Source: Bradysia coprophila
Lineage: Eukaryota; Arthropoda; Insecta; Diptera; Sciaridae
Reading direction: 5' to 3'
Assembly (NCBI RefSeq): GCF_014529535.1
Contig: NW_023503334.1
Span: forward strand, 620,001-684,000
DNA: 64,000 nucleotides
The translations under genes and the position numbers were made by a program. The notes beneath the pieces are model-generated. The model searched no databases. It had not been told where the DNA came from and saw only the letters and a list, made by a program, of their open reading frames with translations. Below, piece by piece: positions 22,900 through 36,078 of this stretch (positions are counted from its first letter, which is position 1; every line of letters begins with the position of its first letter).

Positions 22900-25800
22900 C
22901 TTGCCAAAATTCCGGTTCCCCCACTCCAATCAGTTCAATCAGAGTCGAATTCACAGTGTAGTTGCTTAAGGAGAAAATTAGCACAATTAGCATTCTCAAT
23001 GTCGTATCTCAAACAACCATTAGTTTCGAATTTATTTTCCATTCCACTTTACAATCTTAGAATCGTGTTTTGTTATGCCTCAGTGGTTGAAAATGGTTTT
23101 CGATTTGATGTCGGTACAGGTTTCTTTTTAGTGATGTGCTGAATATTCAACTTTAATTCGAATTCCTAGTTTGTTCTGACGTCCACCTAATAATAGTTAC
23201 TCCAAAAATTTAAAAAAATGGATCATTAAAGGATCTCGTATTCCTAGCAATCTGGGCATATTTTAGTCAAGACAAATTTTTGCAAGATCACATGAAAAAT
23301 CCCTGGTAAAAACCTTATAGACCAACCACCTTTAAATTTCAATCAAACACGTCTGCCTAACGATTTGTGACTCGTGCAGCACTTTATCACTCGGTGTCGA
23401 ATCGGAAAAAAAATCATGAAAAGGAATTTAAAAAAATGAGATAATGTGATGAACGCTCTACCAGCGTAATTGTTGACATTTTTTTTATATTTCGGATCTG
23501 TTTTATGTGACGCTATAAATTGTTTTCTCCGAGGCTAAAATCTAAACTTCCTGGTATTGTTAGTGTCAACAATATGTACGAGTACTTTGTGTTGGGTTCA
23601 TGTTTTATTTATTTCATATTTATTGCTCTTCATCGAATCGAAGCCTTCGGCACTTTTACAATATTTCCGGACTTTTTTTCAGCCCACTTTTCCATTAATT
23701 TCACATTGATCAACAAAGTGTCGCGGCCTCGTGAATATCCTCTCGATTCGGTTCTTCCTTCAGTGGAAAGACTGTAATGAATTGATACATTTGATTCATT
23801 GAATTAAAGAACCGAAAAGACTGTTTTTCCTACCCCCCAAGTATTGGACATTACCTATTATAGAAGTGACATTATACTCAGAATCACCTTTCACAATTTC
23901 TCATTGTTGACTCTATAAATTGATGTGTCTCAGATGCCAGCGCCACACGATCTAGATCCATTTATATGATTCCTTAAGGACGAAATATAAAAATTTGATA
24001 CACGACTCTTAACAATTCTTGCAGGAAAGGTGAAAATGTTATTTGGTACAAGGTATGGGTCGACTGTTGCCTGTGAAGCATAGGTATGTTCCTTTTGTTT
24101 AGCGATGTACAGTTACTAACTGAATCATTCCGTAACTAATTTTACCATCGAAATGAAACTCGATTCTATTTTGACTTTTTGTAAAATTACTTGTTAATTT
24201 TAGTTGCGCTAATCAGTCTTGAAATATGGGTGAAAGTTCGGCAATACAATCTAATACCATACCCGTTCATCCGAATATAAAATGTGACTTGATTGATTGT
24301 AACGCTAGGTCCGTTTTTTTTAAAATTACGATTGATAGCTACAATATGACAGATTGTGATTTTAACTCTACGGGCAACGCCAATAATTATTTGGCATACT
24401 TTTTCGCACTTGTATCGAAATGGAGACGTACTTTTTCGTACTTGTATCTAAATGAATGGAATTTTAATTTGAGTTGATTGCATTTCACTCTTAGTCTATT
24501 GCAGTTGCCAATTGTAAAAAGTATGTCGAGGACGAGGACTGTGTTATACAAGTTGATTTTTGTAGCAAATTTTCCATACGTTCAATCTGCTCGTATCGAA
24601 AACTTAGAGCATCCACATCATCATCAACGTTTTTTACTATGGTTTAAATTGACTAAAACAATACAATTTCTCCACGCATCTGTCAAATTAAACTCACGAA
24701 CTTGAAAAATATGTTGGGCAAACTTTAACGCAGTTTAATTTATGCGCACTTTTGAACCAAAACAATAAAATTTTGGTCAAGTTTCGTATTTTTGGTCCAA
24801 ATTTGACAGATGATTGGAAAATTTCTTTTGTACATCAACGGTATGGAACTGCACGTTGAGGATGACCTTAGAACTAGTGTTTCAAAAATCTACTCTATAC
24901 ACCACGGTGCCCAATATATTATTTTCCACACTTCTTACATAATGTGTTGCCTGTTGATTGTATCATTTTGGGCTGGTCTGTTAGTATTAATAGGTAAGAA
25001 TTCTATATTTAAAAGGAAAAACTACAGTCAGTTCGTCAAACAATACTATACACGAAACGTCAGTGAAATTTGGACATGAATTTACTTCAGCTGATCCACT
25101 CACACGAAGATGTCGACTGTATTATATATTTGCGTCGATGCCGAACTGATTCGTATTTTTCTTTTGATTTAGTGATAAGAAAGTTTTGAATTTGTGAGGA
25201 TTTGACTATTATGTAATTGATTTTCGGAACAACGCATCAAATGGAAATTGAACTAAATTTGTGCATAATCATTGAACAGAAATTGAAAAAAAATACATAA
25301 AACACAAATAAGAAATAATCAGAGATTGAGGGGAGTAGACGAACAGAGTGTGTGTGAGATAGAGAGAGAGACAGTGAGCGGAAGAGTAGGGGATTGAAGA
25401 TTATATATGCCTTTAAAAGTGGTATTTTGATTGCAATATTTGTACTATATTTTTATATTTAAATTTAGCTATTTGAAAATTTTTCATTTTTATTTTATTC
25501 ATCAATAAGATTTTTTTTATAAAAAAAACTAATCCTATTTATGTGATAGATTTGTATAAATGATGAAAGGAAGAAAGAAGAAAAACCACATATATATATT
25601 TAATACATTTCATTTGAGAATTTATTCAATTAAATTAAAATGAAACGAGAATAAGCAAACAGGAAAAGAATAGCAACAACAACACAAAAAAAACAGAAAG
25701 AATAAAAAGAAAACAACAGTGAAACGTAACGCAGTTAGACGGCATTTATTTATTATTATTTTTTACAATTTTTACTTACAAGTTTTATGATTAGTAATAT

Positions 25801-26391
25801 TAATATTTTACAACTTTACTATAGTGAGAATACAATTTATATAAGAAAAAGTGCATAATGATAAAATATTTCGCCTACATTCTTGAATTCTGAAGCAGAT
25901 ATTTTCGTAATACACCGCGCTATTGTGTGTGAATGTGTTAGGTTGATGTTTGTTTTTTGATTCGTAACCTTTTTTTTTAAATAAATTAAAAATTAAACAA
26001 AATTCATAGTTTTTCATTGGAAACAGGTTCATAAAAATATTCTGTTTAAGTGGCAGCTGTGTTCGTTCTAGTCATATACGACTATTAGCCTTATGTGTCA
26101 ACTTCAAACACTTTATAATTCGAGAATTAAGTGCAAGCGGTGCTGAAATGATTCATTGATAGAAAAAGGTCGGGAAAAATTGAAACAATAAAATTCGATA
26201 ACGAAAGCGGCTAACGCCGACCCGTACGAAACATCTATTCGTATCAAAAGCCTTTAATGTGAAACTCTTCATTTCTCTTACTTCATTTTCTTCTCTGCTG
26301 AAAAACTATTCTTCCTTTTAAATCACTTACATTATCCACAGTTTGCCTTGTTATCATATACAATTAAATTGCCAGAGGCAATATAGACAGC
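22900..26391. other. Gene-poor AT-rich region
   Basis: I see no supported gene. Open frames at 23520-23777, 24226-24477 and 24810-25079 lack family motifs and splice context. A GA-rich purine stretch lies at about 25350-25395. Sequence around 25400-25800 is rich in AT and A runs and could be a 3' UTR end or plain intergenic DNA. Confidence 0.5.
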
Positions 26392-27438
26392 CCCGTACGA
26401 AGTCAAATTTCATAAATTCCTATTTAAACAGCTATATACCGCTATATTTACCTATATTTCACTGTAAATAAACATTTCACATAGGAATATGCTATTATAT
26501 AGCTCTATATGCCTGTATATAGCTCAATATAGCTGTATATAGGTATATATAGATGTCCATATATGGAATCCCTGAAACCCCTCACACTTAACACATTATT
26601 TCCATGTTAACAGAAACTCTCTAAGCATCATTTTTCCCACTTTATATCGTTTTACTAAAATCCAATATGGCCGCCGGCAGCCATTTTGTTAGGAGACCGG
26701 AAATAGTACCGACGCTTTACATTCGTTAATACCTTTCAAACAAAAAAAAATTCATGAAATTCGGTCAAAATTTACTCGAGATATTGACAAAATACTCCAC
26801 GTTCACTGTACGGCCGAGTAGCCAGATAAGAGCTCACTCCAAGAGACCTAGCTCACGCTCCGGAGAACATAATTTCATAAACTTTTTTTTCCCTGATTGG
26901 TACGGTCAATACCTATCTAATAAAGCTAAAACGAACGAAATATGTTCAAATTTGGCCGACCTACAAGCAAAAACTGCTTGCCGCCCTGTGCCTGTTTCAC
27001 ACCAAGGGGTCTAACTCACAAGTCGGTCATCCGATTTCCATAAACTTTTTTTTTTGTCGATCGGTATTGTAAATATCTTTCATTCGATGTATCATTTACG
27101 AGTATAGCGTTTAAATGTCCGGAGATATCTTCGAAAAACCGTAAAGCACTTATTGGGCCCCAGCTCAGGAGGGGTCGATCCAAAATCACTCATCTTCGAA
27201 CTTAGCCTGTCTTTTGACATTACCAAACGGGGAAAAAAAGAATTATCAAAATCGGATGCGTTTTACTCAAGTTATCGTGCAGACAGACAGACGGACGGAC
27301 GGACAGACGGACATTTTTTTTTCTTGCTGATTTGGCATCTCTGGACAACCACAATAGGTTTCCCCTTACTCAGGGAGTCCAATTCGACGTGTTACAAACG
27401 TATGCGTAAACCTATAAGACCCCAGTACTTCGTACGGG
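26392..27438. mobile_element. About 1-kb element with matching inverted ends
   Basis: CCCGTACGAAGT (26392-26403) is answered by ACTTCGTACGGG (27427-27438), and AGAC lies just outside both ends. Inside, near the left, is a degenerate TATA/GCTATAT-rich block (26440-26550). Near the right is a GACAGACGGACGGACGGACA tract (27283-27312). The structure of terminal inverted repeats without a transposase frame fits a non-autonomous element. I recall GACAGACGGAC-containing repeats as common in insect genomes, but I cannot name the family. The target duplication is unclear. Confidence 0.7.
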
Positions 27439-27725
27439 TCTAAAAACTTAGGAATTGAAAGCCTCTCAATCATTGAAGCTAAGAGCAAAAGAGTTTTCTT
27501 TAATTCGCTATTATCTTTTGCAATATAAAAATATGCTGTTGGTGACAGACTGTTCGAGAAACTGTAAACGAAACAAAAATACTTGGAAGACGAATTTAAT
27601 TTCTACAAAAGCTCCAAGCAACCTACTATTCTATAGAATCCATTCTACATATACTAATGCATTCTGTGGAAATTGTGGAAAATGTGCCTCACAAAAGTTT
27701 ATTGAAAGAGTAAAAAAAAGTTATT

Positions 27726-27847
27726 TTGCTAACATGTGCCTAAATGGAAATTTTGCGCAATAGAGGTGAAAATTGTCAACCTGAGACGAAGCCGATGTTG
27801 ACAACACATCGTATGCGCAAAAATCCAGTTTAGGCACAAGTTAGCAA
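27726..27847. repeat. Foldback hairpin element
   Basis: Arms of 34 bp (27726-27759 and 27814-27847) are reverse complements with few mismatches; both contain GTGCCTAAA and TTTTGCGCA or complements. An inner pair, TTGTCAAC and GTTGACAA, extends the fold. The motif TTGCGCATTAGTGCACAAAAGT at 27898 is a partly related neighbour. Confidence 0.85.
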
Positions 27848-28304
27848 CAAGATTTTATGTACATGAGTTAGATCTTGATTTTTCCAAACGTCACTTTTGC
27901 GCATTAGTGCACAAAAGTATGTATGCAAATCCATTTAAGCACTTCTTTGATCGCACATATTTACATAAAACATTTATCTACTGTAAGTTAAAAAATTCAT
28001 AATTTTCAGCATGAATCTAATTAGCAAAGACAGTCAATTTACACACTAAAATTTCCGTGAGCATAAGTTTAAATATTTAGTTATATGCTTTATGCATATA
28101 ACCAATATAGCAACTTATGCGCATGCAATTGACAGAATCCTACTACGATCATGTGTAGCAGGATTTTGTGTTGATGTGTTTTGCTTGAAAATTGTGAATA
28201 TTTTCGCTAGCAGTATATAAAATCTTATTGCTTTCACGTTAGTAAATGGGGTTTTGCACACATCTAGGGAAGGAAAATGGACTTTCCCTCCTTCGTAAAG
28301 GAAT

Positions 28305-28378
28305 GCGTCATACTACACTCGGGAAATAATTTGATATTTCGTATCACGATGAGTAAAAGTACCTCGCTCCGCTCGTAA
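28305..28378 (+). repeat. Half copy of the hairpin repeat found intact near 61.3 kb
   Basis: The stretch CGTCATACTACACTCGGGAAATAATTTGATATTTCGTATCACGATGAG and the following AAAAGTACCTCG matches 61322-61382 with few changes. Here only the left arm is present; no right arm follows. The downstream CTCGCTCCGCTCG resembles a loop sequence. Confidence 0.85.
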
Positions 28379-28379
28379 G

Positions 28380-31015
28380 GAAAACTTGGGTGAAACAATC
28401 AACATTACAATACTTGTAACACAACATACTATTACATAGCGAAAAACTTTCATCCAATAATGTTTCCATTAAAAATTCGGTTCAAAATCTTTATCAAATT
28501 CCAACGACTTTATATATTGCACCAAACATAAAGCAGGAAAATCTACTACTCAAAGCTTTCCGTTTCTTGGAAATATGTTTTCACGTTCAGTCAATCAGAA
28601 ACTAAATGGAAAGATTTGGGTGTTTGTTTGTGCATTATTTGGAAAAACGAGTCATCCTGATATGCTTTTACTTCTCGGTGTAATGGAGTACACTTTTAGA
28701 CTATTGTTATCGACCTTTTACAAACGACTAATTATCTTGAGATTTGATGATTATGTTGCGAAGTCGCGATACGCTTGCCGTCTATAAAAGAAAAAGATGT
28801 ATTGGAAAAAGCCTTTCTCACAAGACCAGGTCTAAATTGTCGCATCATCCACATAAAGTAGTTTAATGGGAAAGAACCAATAAATGCCAATTGAACATAT
28901 AATTACCCCCATAACTCGGCCTTACGCCCCGATCGGTAGATTTCACACAAGAGGTATCATTTCCATCATTTGCCCCATTGGTAAGTAATGTACTATTTTC
29001 GAATGACCTAATTTCCATAATTTCTTTTTTATAGCAATAATATTGGAATACTTCCCCATTAATCTGCACAAAATAAAATCAATAAAATTACATTCACATC
29101 AGAACACTTTACTGTACGAAAGTTGGAATATATTTAGAATAACCCCTTCGCTTACTTCACTACACAACATTATTATGATTTGCTGTATTTATGTCCTAAG
29201 GCACAAAACGTTTTATTTGAGCCCCTGTGTTATATACAATATTACGTCTGTACGAGAGCGACTAGTTGAAATATAATTATTGTCATTCATCAGTAACAAT
29301 TTTGTTATTCGCACACGTACAGCCACAGGGACTTTTTTCATCAAATCGATGTTGCATTAATTGATTTGATTCATTCCGATCCATGTATCTGAATTGTCCT
29401 TTTGTTATTCAGAATCGTGAATAATAATTCCATTGAATTTTCGAAGTTTTCTTCGGCTATATTGGTAGCTTAATGTTGTCAATATAGAATCCCCCGATAA
29501 CGGAACTCATGACCGACACTTTTTTTGTGTATAATTTCTCCTTTTCACCGATTCTGATGCATTTTTCTCTGGAAGAAACCTCGTAACCTCCAATTGTAGT
29601 AAAGACATTACTTCGACAGAATGTTTTATTTACGAATAAATATCTCGGGATTTCCCTTTGCAGGAATATGTAAAAATACTTGGTGCATGTAACATAAATT
29701 GAAATTCTATCCCCAGAGTGTGGTAACTTCTAACGAAAAAGGAAAATAGCGAATGTCTGATAAAATCTGATTTGAACAGCAGGCATCTGTCGTTGATTTA
29801 CCTTTTATTCTAACAACAGTTGATTGATCGCTTCGTTTATGAGCAAAAATTATTTAAAAGTTGTAAAGATCGGAACAAGTCCTTTTGTTCTTTTTAAAAC
29901 GCGTCAAAATTTGTACTTTGCACTCGATGTCATAAATAACCTTTTATTCGACGAAGAACTTTGTTTTCAGTTCTCACATTAAAGATGGGCGGTATCGAGA
30001 GTGTCTTATTAATGTCGGTAACCCACTTCCTTATTGACTTGACTGTATCTCAGGCCTCAGGTTCTTGCACCAGAAGATAATTCGAAATTGTTTATTCACT
30101 ATGATTATGGGGCTACTTCAAATTGCATAAATTTACGAAGAAAAAAAGAGTCAAATATACGGAAATGTTTGTCACTCCCTCCATAACCTGTATCGATTTA
30201 ACGTGGATATGGATTTATTGGCTTAAAGCCCACACGCAACAACTTTAAAACGATTTAAAAATGAAACAGTACAATCGAAAGCATAGTTTAGGAGGTATAG
30301 TAATACCTTTTACAAAACAGGAAGTAGTAAGCCAACATAACCTGTTATCAAAACTGCTTACGATGTTACCATGGCACACATGTAACTATTCCGACCGTAT
30401 GAACAAGTATAAGCAAAGCATTTTTGTTTACATATGAGTGGATCATCTACTGACATCCCTTGCATGGTTTATCGTAAGCAAATCCCGCAAAATTACAATA
30501 TATTGAAGTAACAAATTAAAAGATTCTTCATAGACCACTATAGGATGACACTAACAAAGTATAAAATGTAATACCGCGATTTGTTTGCTGTTTACTGATT
30601 CAGTAAATTAAATGAAATGATGTCGAGCGAAACGAGCTCTTTTGAATTGTTAAATGGAAGCTAGAGTTACGCTGATCATGATGGATAGTATTTTTGATTA
30701 TGATGAAATAAATGAAATTTAATACATTGCGTGACAAAAATGTCCAAGTTTTATTTTTCGTCACTGAGTTGCTGCAAACTTATCTGGGAAATGTGAACTT
30801 TTTCATGCATGATTTCGGTGACGTATGAAGGCTCTTCATTGAAGGGTCTTTTTTCACTGTTTCACTGGATCTTTCTTTTCGTCACCAGTTATGTACAAAA
30901 ATGAGTTATTTTTATTGATGGCAGACAGAAACCAGTAAATTGTTCGATAAAAAGAGGAATTTATGAATTCGTGTTCAGGGGTTTTTGAAATTTAGTTTTG
31001 GTGTTCGTCTGATGG
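28380..31015. other. Gene-poor region
   Basis: AT-rich sequence with short open frames only. No conserved protein motif, splice-flanked exon or RNA gene could be supported. Confidence 0.5.
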
Positions 31016-31024
31016 ATCGGGTGG

Positions 31025-31256
31025 GCAAAAAACCACTATTGACCTGTTACAGACGGCTGTAATCTGTTATCGACAACAGCAGCATGAATAATCGACAAGC
31101 TCTGACTCATAGAGGTGTTATATAGCAAAAAGTATGTTGAAAACAAACGAAGTAAAAGATTTCTGAAATCAATATCTGAAAATCTTCGATCAAATCAAAT
31201 GAAGTAGTAGTTTGTATTTTAAAACTGTTAATATAGCTGCCGTCTGTGACAGGTTA
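31025..31256. mobile_element. MITE-like element with inverted ends
   Basis: Near the left end ACCTGTTACAGACGGC (31042-31057) is matched at the right by GCCGTCTGTGACAGGT (about 31239-31254). A 9-bp direct repeat, ATCGGGTGG, lies at 31016-31024 and 31257-31265, as a target duplication would. The left side carries about 14 extra bases before the inverted repeat, so exact ends are uncertain. AACCTGTTACAGACG also occurs alone at 22486-22500, just before the tandem repeat. Confidence 0.6.
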
Positions 31257-31817
31257 ATCGGGTGGTGCCTAGGTTTTTTGGCGATACGAAATTGATGCAC
31301 CTGAGTGTGCTCTGTTCGATAGCCTAGCCATTAACGTTTGCTCTACGTGGTAACACATTGGCCAAGGGAAGAGTTTTGTTTTTCACTCTGTTGAGGTATT
31401 GTTTTTACTCTGTTTTTCTGTCAAATGTTGTCCGTGATTGATTTGAATTTGTTATGTATTTTAGATAGAGAAAAATTACGACCTTTTTTTGAAGCTAACC
31501 CTCAATATTCTTCTTATGAAAATGTTGAATGAATTGCCGGTTGGAAGAAGCGGTTAAAGTTGTATACAGTGCATGAGGGAACAGTTTTAAGAGATAAGAG
31601 CAAATTCACAAGTGTGTTGTTGAGCAACAAGCTTCGGTAACTGTTAGTTTCAATAAGTGTAGAGTTTGCATATTTGTTTTAAAGAAGAATTTTAGTACAG
31701 ATTACCACATCGCACCACAAATAACAGAAAACAACAACAACAACAACACATTAATAGAATAGTATCGCAGCAGACTTATTTTATACCGGTGATGGCGAAC
31801 AAATTTTTTTTGTGACA

Positions 31818-31919
31818 ATGAATTCTATGGACACTGCAACACATATATCCTGCAATCTTCTGGAAAAAGAACAAAACAGTTCGTCAAAATCTTCGAAAAC
31901 CAGCAGGTTTAGAAAAGAG
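31818..31919 (+). CDS. Possible first exon or uORF of unknown gene
   Basis: An ATG opens 34 codons (MNSMDTATHISCNLLEKEQN, then a Ser/Lys-rich tail ending RFRKE) and runs into a good donor, GAG/GTAGGT, in phase 0. Upstream is a CAA-rich leader like that of insect 5' UTRs (31724-31750). I do not recognise the peptide. If this exon joins the acceptor at 50978, the first codon after the junction is TAA, so the 34 codons would be an upstream ORF rather than protein N-terminus. It could instead splice to an exon I have not found. Confidence 0.3.
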
Positions 31920-34900
31920 GTAGGTTTCGAATATTTGATACTAGAATCAATCTACGGATGACCTAAATTTTCAAACTTTTCTACATTTTCCTCATAATTT
32001 TTGAAAAATCTACCGTTTAACTTTCCCGCTGTATGATTAAAGTAAGTTTTCCGCACTAGTACTCAACTTGTTTTCTTTGCATAAATATTAATAAATAATC
32101 TGCTTTCGTAATGTAAGGAGAAGACCAACTTTGTTTCGTTCTTTTCCAATCTTTTTTTCTCTTAAACATCATAAAAAAGAACTTTGAGTTGATTTATAGC
32201 ACACAGTTGATGTGATATTGTTTGTGATAATCATATAGCTGTGTTTGCGAGAAAACGCTCTCAAATCGTCGTTATTTGATTGTTGCCGTTAGGATCTCGG
32301 CGTTTTAACTATTTTTTTTTTTTTTTTTCAATCAGTCAGTTTTCAGTGTCTTATGGGAACATTCTTGTTATACGTACAAAAGTCTATTAGCCACATAAAT
32401 ATCAGAACGACTTAGAGCTAAACATTTCTAGCAACTACCCAATCCGGGAATCAATCAGTTTGAAATATATTGGAAAAGTCGCGCATGTTTTTGGCGTCTC
32501 GTGCTCTCTGCAAATTTCCGTTCGCGTCTTAGCGGTAAACGTTCAAAATAACATTAGAGCAAACAATAGGCATTCTGATTGGTCGAAGAATCAACACGGG
32601 GTAAAAATTTTATAGTGCGAGTTAATACAAATAACAAACACTACAGAGAATCGTGTTGTCTCCAAATCAGGTCACGAATTACCAAAATGTTTTCACTACC
32701 ACGAGCCATTAAAAGGAGAACGTTTGCTAACCCATCGTAATACCAAAAAATGGTTCACCGATTCCAAGTGTGGAAGACATACATTTTAAATTACAGGTCC
32801 ACACCGAACCGAAAACTATATCCCGTTCCGCTTACATCTAATTATATAGTCCAGAAATCTGTCCGTATTCAAAAAAAAACTTGATTGAAGAACAACCAAA
32901 CCAATAACGTAAAACTTGTGGTAATCTACTCAATTGAATGTTATGAAAATCATATCGCGTCAATTACTTTTAAAAAGGCGTCAGTTTCTCGGGACTCTGA
33001 GTATATTAGATAAATTCCACCTATATTCCCATTATTATTATCCTCATCTGCTTGGTACATTGAAAGAAGAAGAGGAATAGATAAAATAAAATAAAAACGT
33101 TCACAAAATATGTTGCCCGAGTTTACTAGTAAAACGTAGCGTATATTTTCCACTCTTTATATACAAACACATTGAATAAACATCGTTTCGTCTACCACTT
33201 GTGGAGGTGTGTTGTTTCGGTAAAATTTTCCGACGGCACATCGGCAAGCATGCTATTGTGGGAGAGGAAAGTTCGTTCGTCTGTTGCATCATATACTTAT
33301 CACAAAAAATATCGTATCATTTACAATTTACACGAACCTCAGTGCCTGGATCGCTGCCGTGTTGTTACAACGTATATTTCGCAAACTCTCTGTCGGTGTG
33401 TGTTTGATAAAGTTTTTTTTGTTCATTTTTTTGGTTTGGTGTGTATATATTTTCCTAACACATTTTATTTGTACCATATATAAATATCCATCCCCTCAGA
33501 ATAATAACAACCAAAAAAATCCAATGTATATACCATAGTGAACACAAAAAATAATAATAAAAAAAAAAACCTGAAAAGAAAGCAAGAAAAACTCTATTAA
33601 CACAAAATCAACAGTTTGTTATGATTGTTCAATGAAAAAATTCCAGTCAAAAAACAATTCCACGACTGAATTGATAAATAAATAGAACGAAAATCATTTG
33701 TAAATTATATTTTTACGTTTTGCTTCTTCATCTTATTTTTGTTTTATTTTTCAATAAATTTTGATTCAAAAAGAAAACTTTTTTTTAAACAAAAAATAAT
33801 TTCTAAATTCTTGCGATGGAGTTTTTCCAGTCCACTTTTTTTTTAACTGGTGTGTGGTATATATAAATGGGCTGCTAAAATATTTTGACGGTTCTTTGTG
33901 TGTTTTTACGTGCGTGATATGGATACATTGGTAAAGTTTAACGGAAAATTTACCCATTTCGGATTATTATAGACATAGATATAAAATGCGTACATTTTAG
34001 GGGGTTTACTCTAAATAAAGTGAATTTTATATTTTGTTATATGTATATTTTGAGCCGTCTCGATTTTTGGTTAAATGGCGTGCCTAATTTTATTCACATA
34101 AAGCCCAATTTGTATGGAAAAGAACAACAGCAAGATTAATCACAATGAAAGGGTAAAATATTAACTTTTCTTTACTAATGGTAAATATAACACCAAAATT
34201 GTAATAAAAGTTTTCGGCTTTTTTTCTCATATTTTTTAATTATAAATGAAAATATTCTCTTGTGCATTTTGTTGAATTAAATTTTCTTTTTTGTGCTCTC
34301 GTCGATAACAGTCGTACAGGACACAGCATTTCTTTATCTTTACTTACAGCAAACGAAAACTTTGAACTCCTTCGTTTTTCTTTATCGTATTTGTCCTTTG
34401 GTGTTTTTCCTTTTCAGAAACTCGATTAAGTTACAACATTAACATTTTTGAAGTTTTGTCTATCTGGTGTGTACATTGTCCTCACAACTATTGCTATATA
34501 GAGTGAGTCTCTCGATCTGTATCGATATATCCCATTCAACATTTTACCATTGTTCGCCTTGATTTGCACAGAAATTCGATTGTTAAGGGCTTATTCAAGG
34601 ATCTCATCTAAAAATCTTTAATATGAATAAGAAGAGAATAGCACAAGAGTGACGAATAATTTTCACAATAAACAAGCTCGTAAAAATATGGGTTGTGAAA
34701 ACATATAATAATGTGGAAACGAGGCATAAAAATGTGTGTACATGTATGTGTTTGTGTTTTATATATACATATATAGAGGAGAAAACCGTCAAATATATAA
34801 GTATACACCGAGCATGGTGTGTATTTTATGTGAACAATAGACATAACATATAAATTGTTACACACTAAACTTTTAGGAGCTTTTTCAGACACATTTATTC

Positions 34901-34944
34901 CTAACATACTAAATATTCATTACGATATGCTATATTACACATAG
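31920..34944. other. AT-rich non-coding region
   Basis: There is a poly-T tract at 32311-32328 and many A- and T-rich runs around 33540-33860. Overlapping frames at 33172-33538 occur in all three plus frames, a sign of chance openness rather than coding. No gene is supported. Confidence 0.5.
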
Positions 34945-36078
34945 TAGGGTGTAGCGTTTTTAAAACTCTCTTCTTTCTACTTCAAAAAGCCTATGTGGTT
35001 TTTATTCGGTATTGTCAGAGGTGTCGGACGTGTAATTGGGAGGGTTCGGAAAAATATGTAGTGGCTGGTATGTCTGACGGAAAACTGATCTACAAGTTTA
35101 CTAGGTGTCCATGGCTGTAACTGGATATGAATTGAGCTTAGAGGAAGCACAATGTTGTGTTAAATTGTGTGAAAGTGTAAAACTTTCCTGTGTTTGTGTA
35201 AACAATTTTACGTGTAATATAATTTACGTTCGGAAAGCCACCACATTTGTAAGATTCGGATAGGTTTTCGACATTTTTTCAGAAAATGGTTAAAATCGAA
35301 TTTCAATTCTTTTCGCGAAAGCACTTCTACAGGAATTGGAACACTATTGAAGCTTTCATTTTAGACAATGTAAATACAAGGATGATCACACAATATAAAA
35401 TATGCATTTTTGCCTACTTACGTAAAACACAGAATTCGTCAAAATAAAAATTTGAAACCACCCCTCAGGGTAAAACGGTAATTTAGCAACGACAGCTGTT
35501 CACAGAAAATTAACAAACTGTGGGAGATTAACAGTTGGTTCTCAAAATAGGTCACATCTGTACTCGAAGTGATAATCCTTTGTTAACAGGTTCTGAATAT
35601 TAGTGCACATTATGAACTGCGTGTACTATGAACATTCTACACACCTGTTTTTTTTTGTAATTAGAATGTGAACTGAACACTCTGTGCTCCCTCTGGAATT
35701 TTTGTAAGCAGAATCTTCAGGTTTCAAGGGGGCTGCTGCTGCTGTTACTGCTGTTACTGATTAGAATTATGTCAAAAGGTCAAAAGAAGTCAAGAATAGA
35801 TGTTAGACTCGTTGAAGCACCATTTATAGTTGTTTAAGGAAATATGATAAAAATTTAAAAAAAAATTATTTTCAAATTACATTGTAGTTTATTGCCAAAT
35901 ATCTCAAGAAAATTTATTCTCCATTACATGAAATGTTACCATTTTATAGCGGCAATAAAACTACGTTTCCCCACTAAAATGGAAATGACAAAAAAAATCT
36001 TCTAAAGGAAAACTAAGTAAAAATATTGAAACTTTAGACTTTTTCAAACAAAAAAAAACGAAGTAACGCTACACCCTA
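34945..36078. mobile_element. Possible hAT-like element, 1134 bp
   Basis: TAGGGTGTAGCGTT at the left is exactly mirrored by AACGCTACACCCTA... at the right, apart from one position at the inner edge. The outer flanks ACACATAG and GCACATTT share five consecutive bases at matching positions, as would a decayed 8-bp duplication. No transposase frame lies inside. The terminal TAGGG resembles the well-supported hAT-like element at 2692-4317. Confidence 0.55.

Noticed and set aside
24226..25079. Two plus-strand frames with possible membrane segments
   Set aside because: Hydrophobic stretches are expected from AT-rich sequence; no start context or family match.
33172..33538. Three overlapping plus-strand frames
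   Set aside because: Being open in all three frames at once suggests stop-poor composition and not coding.
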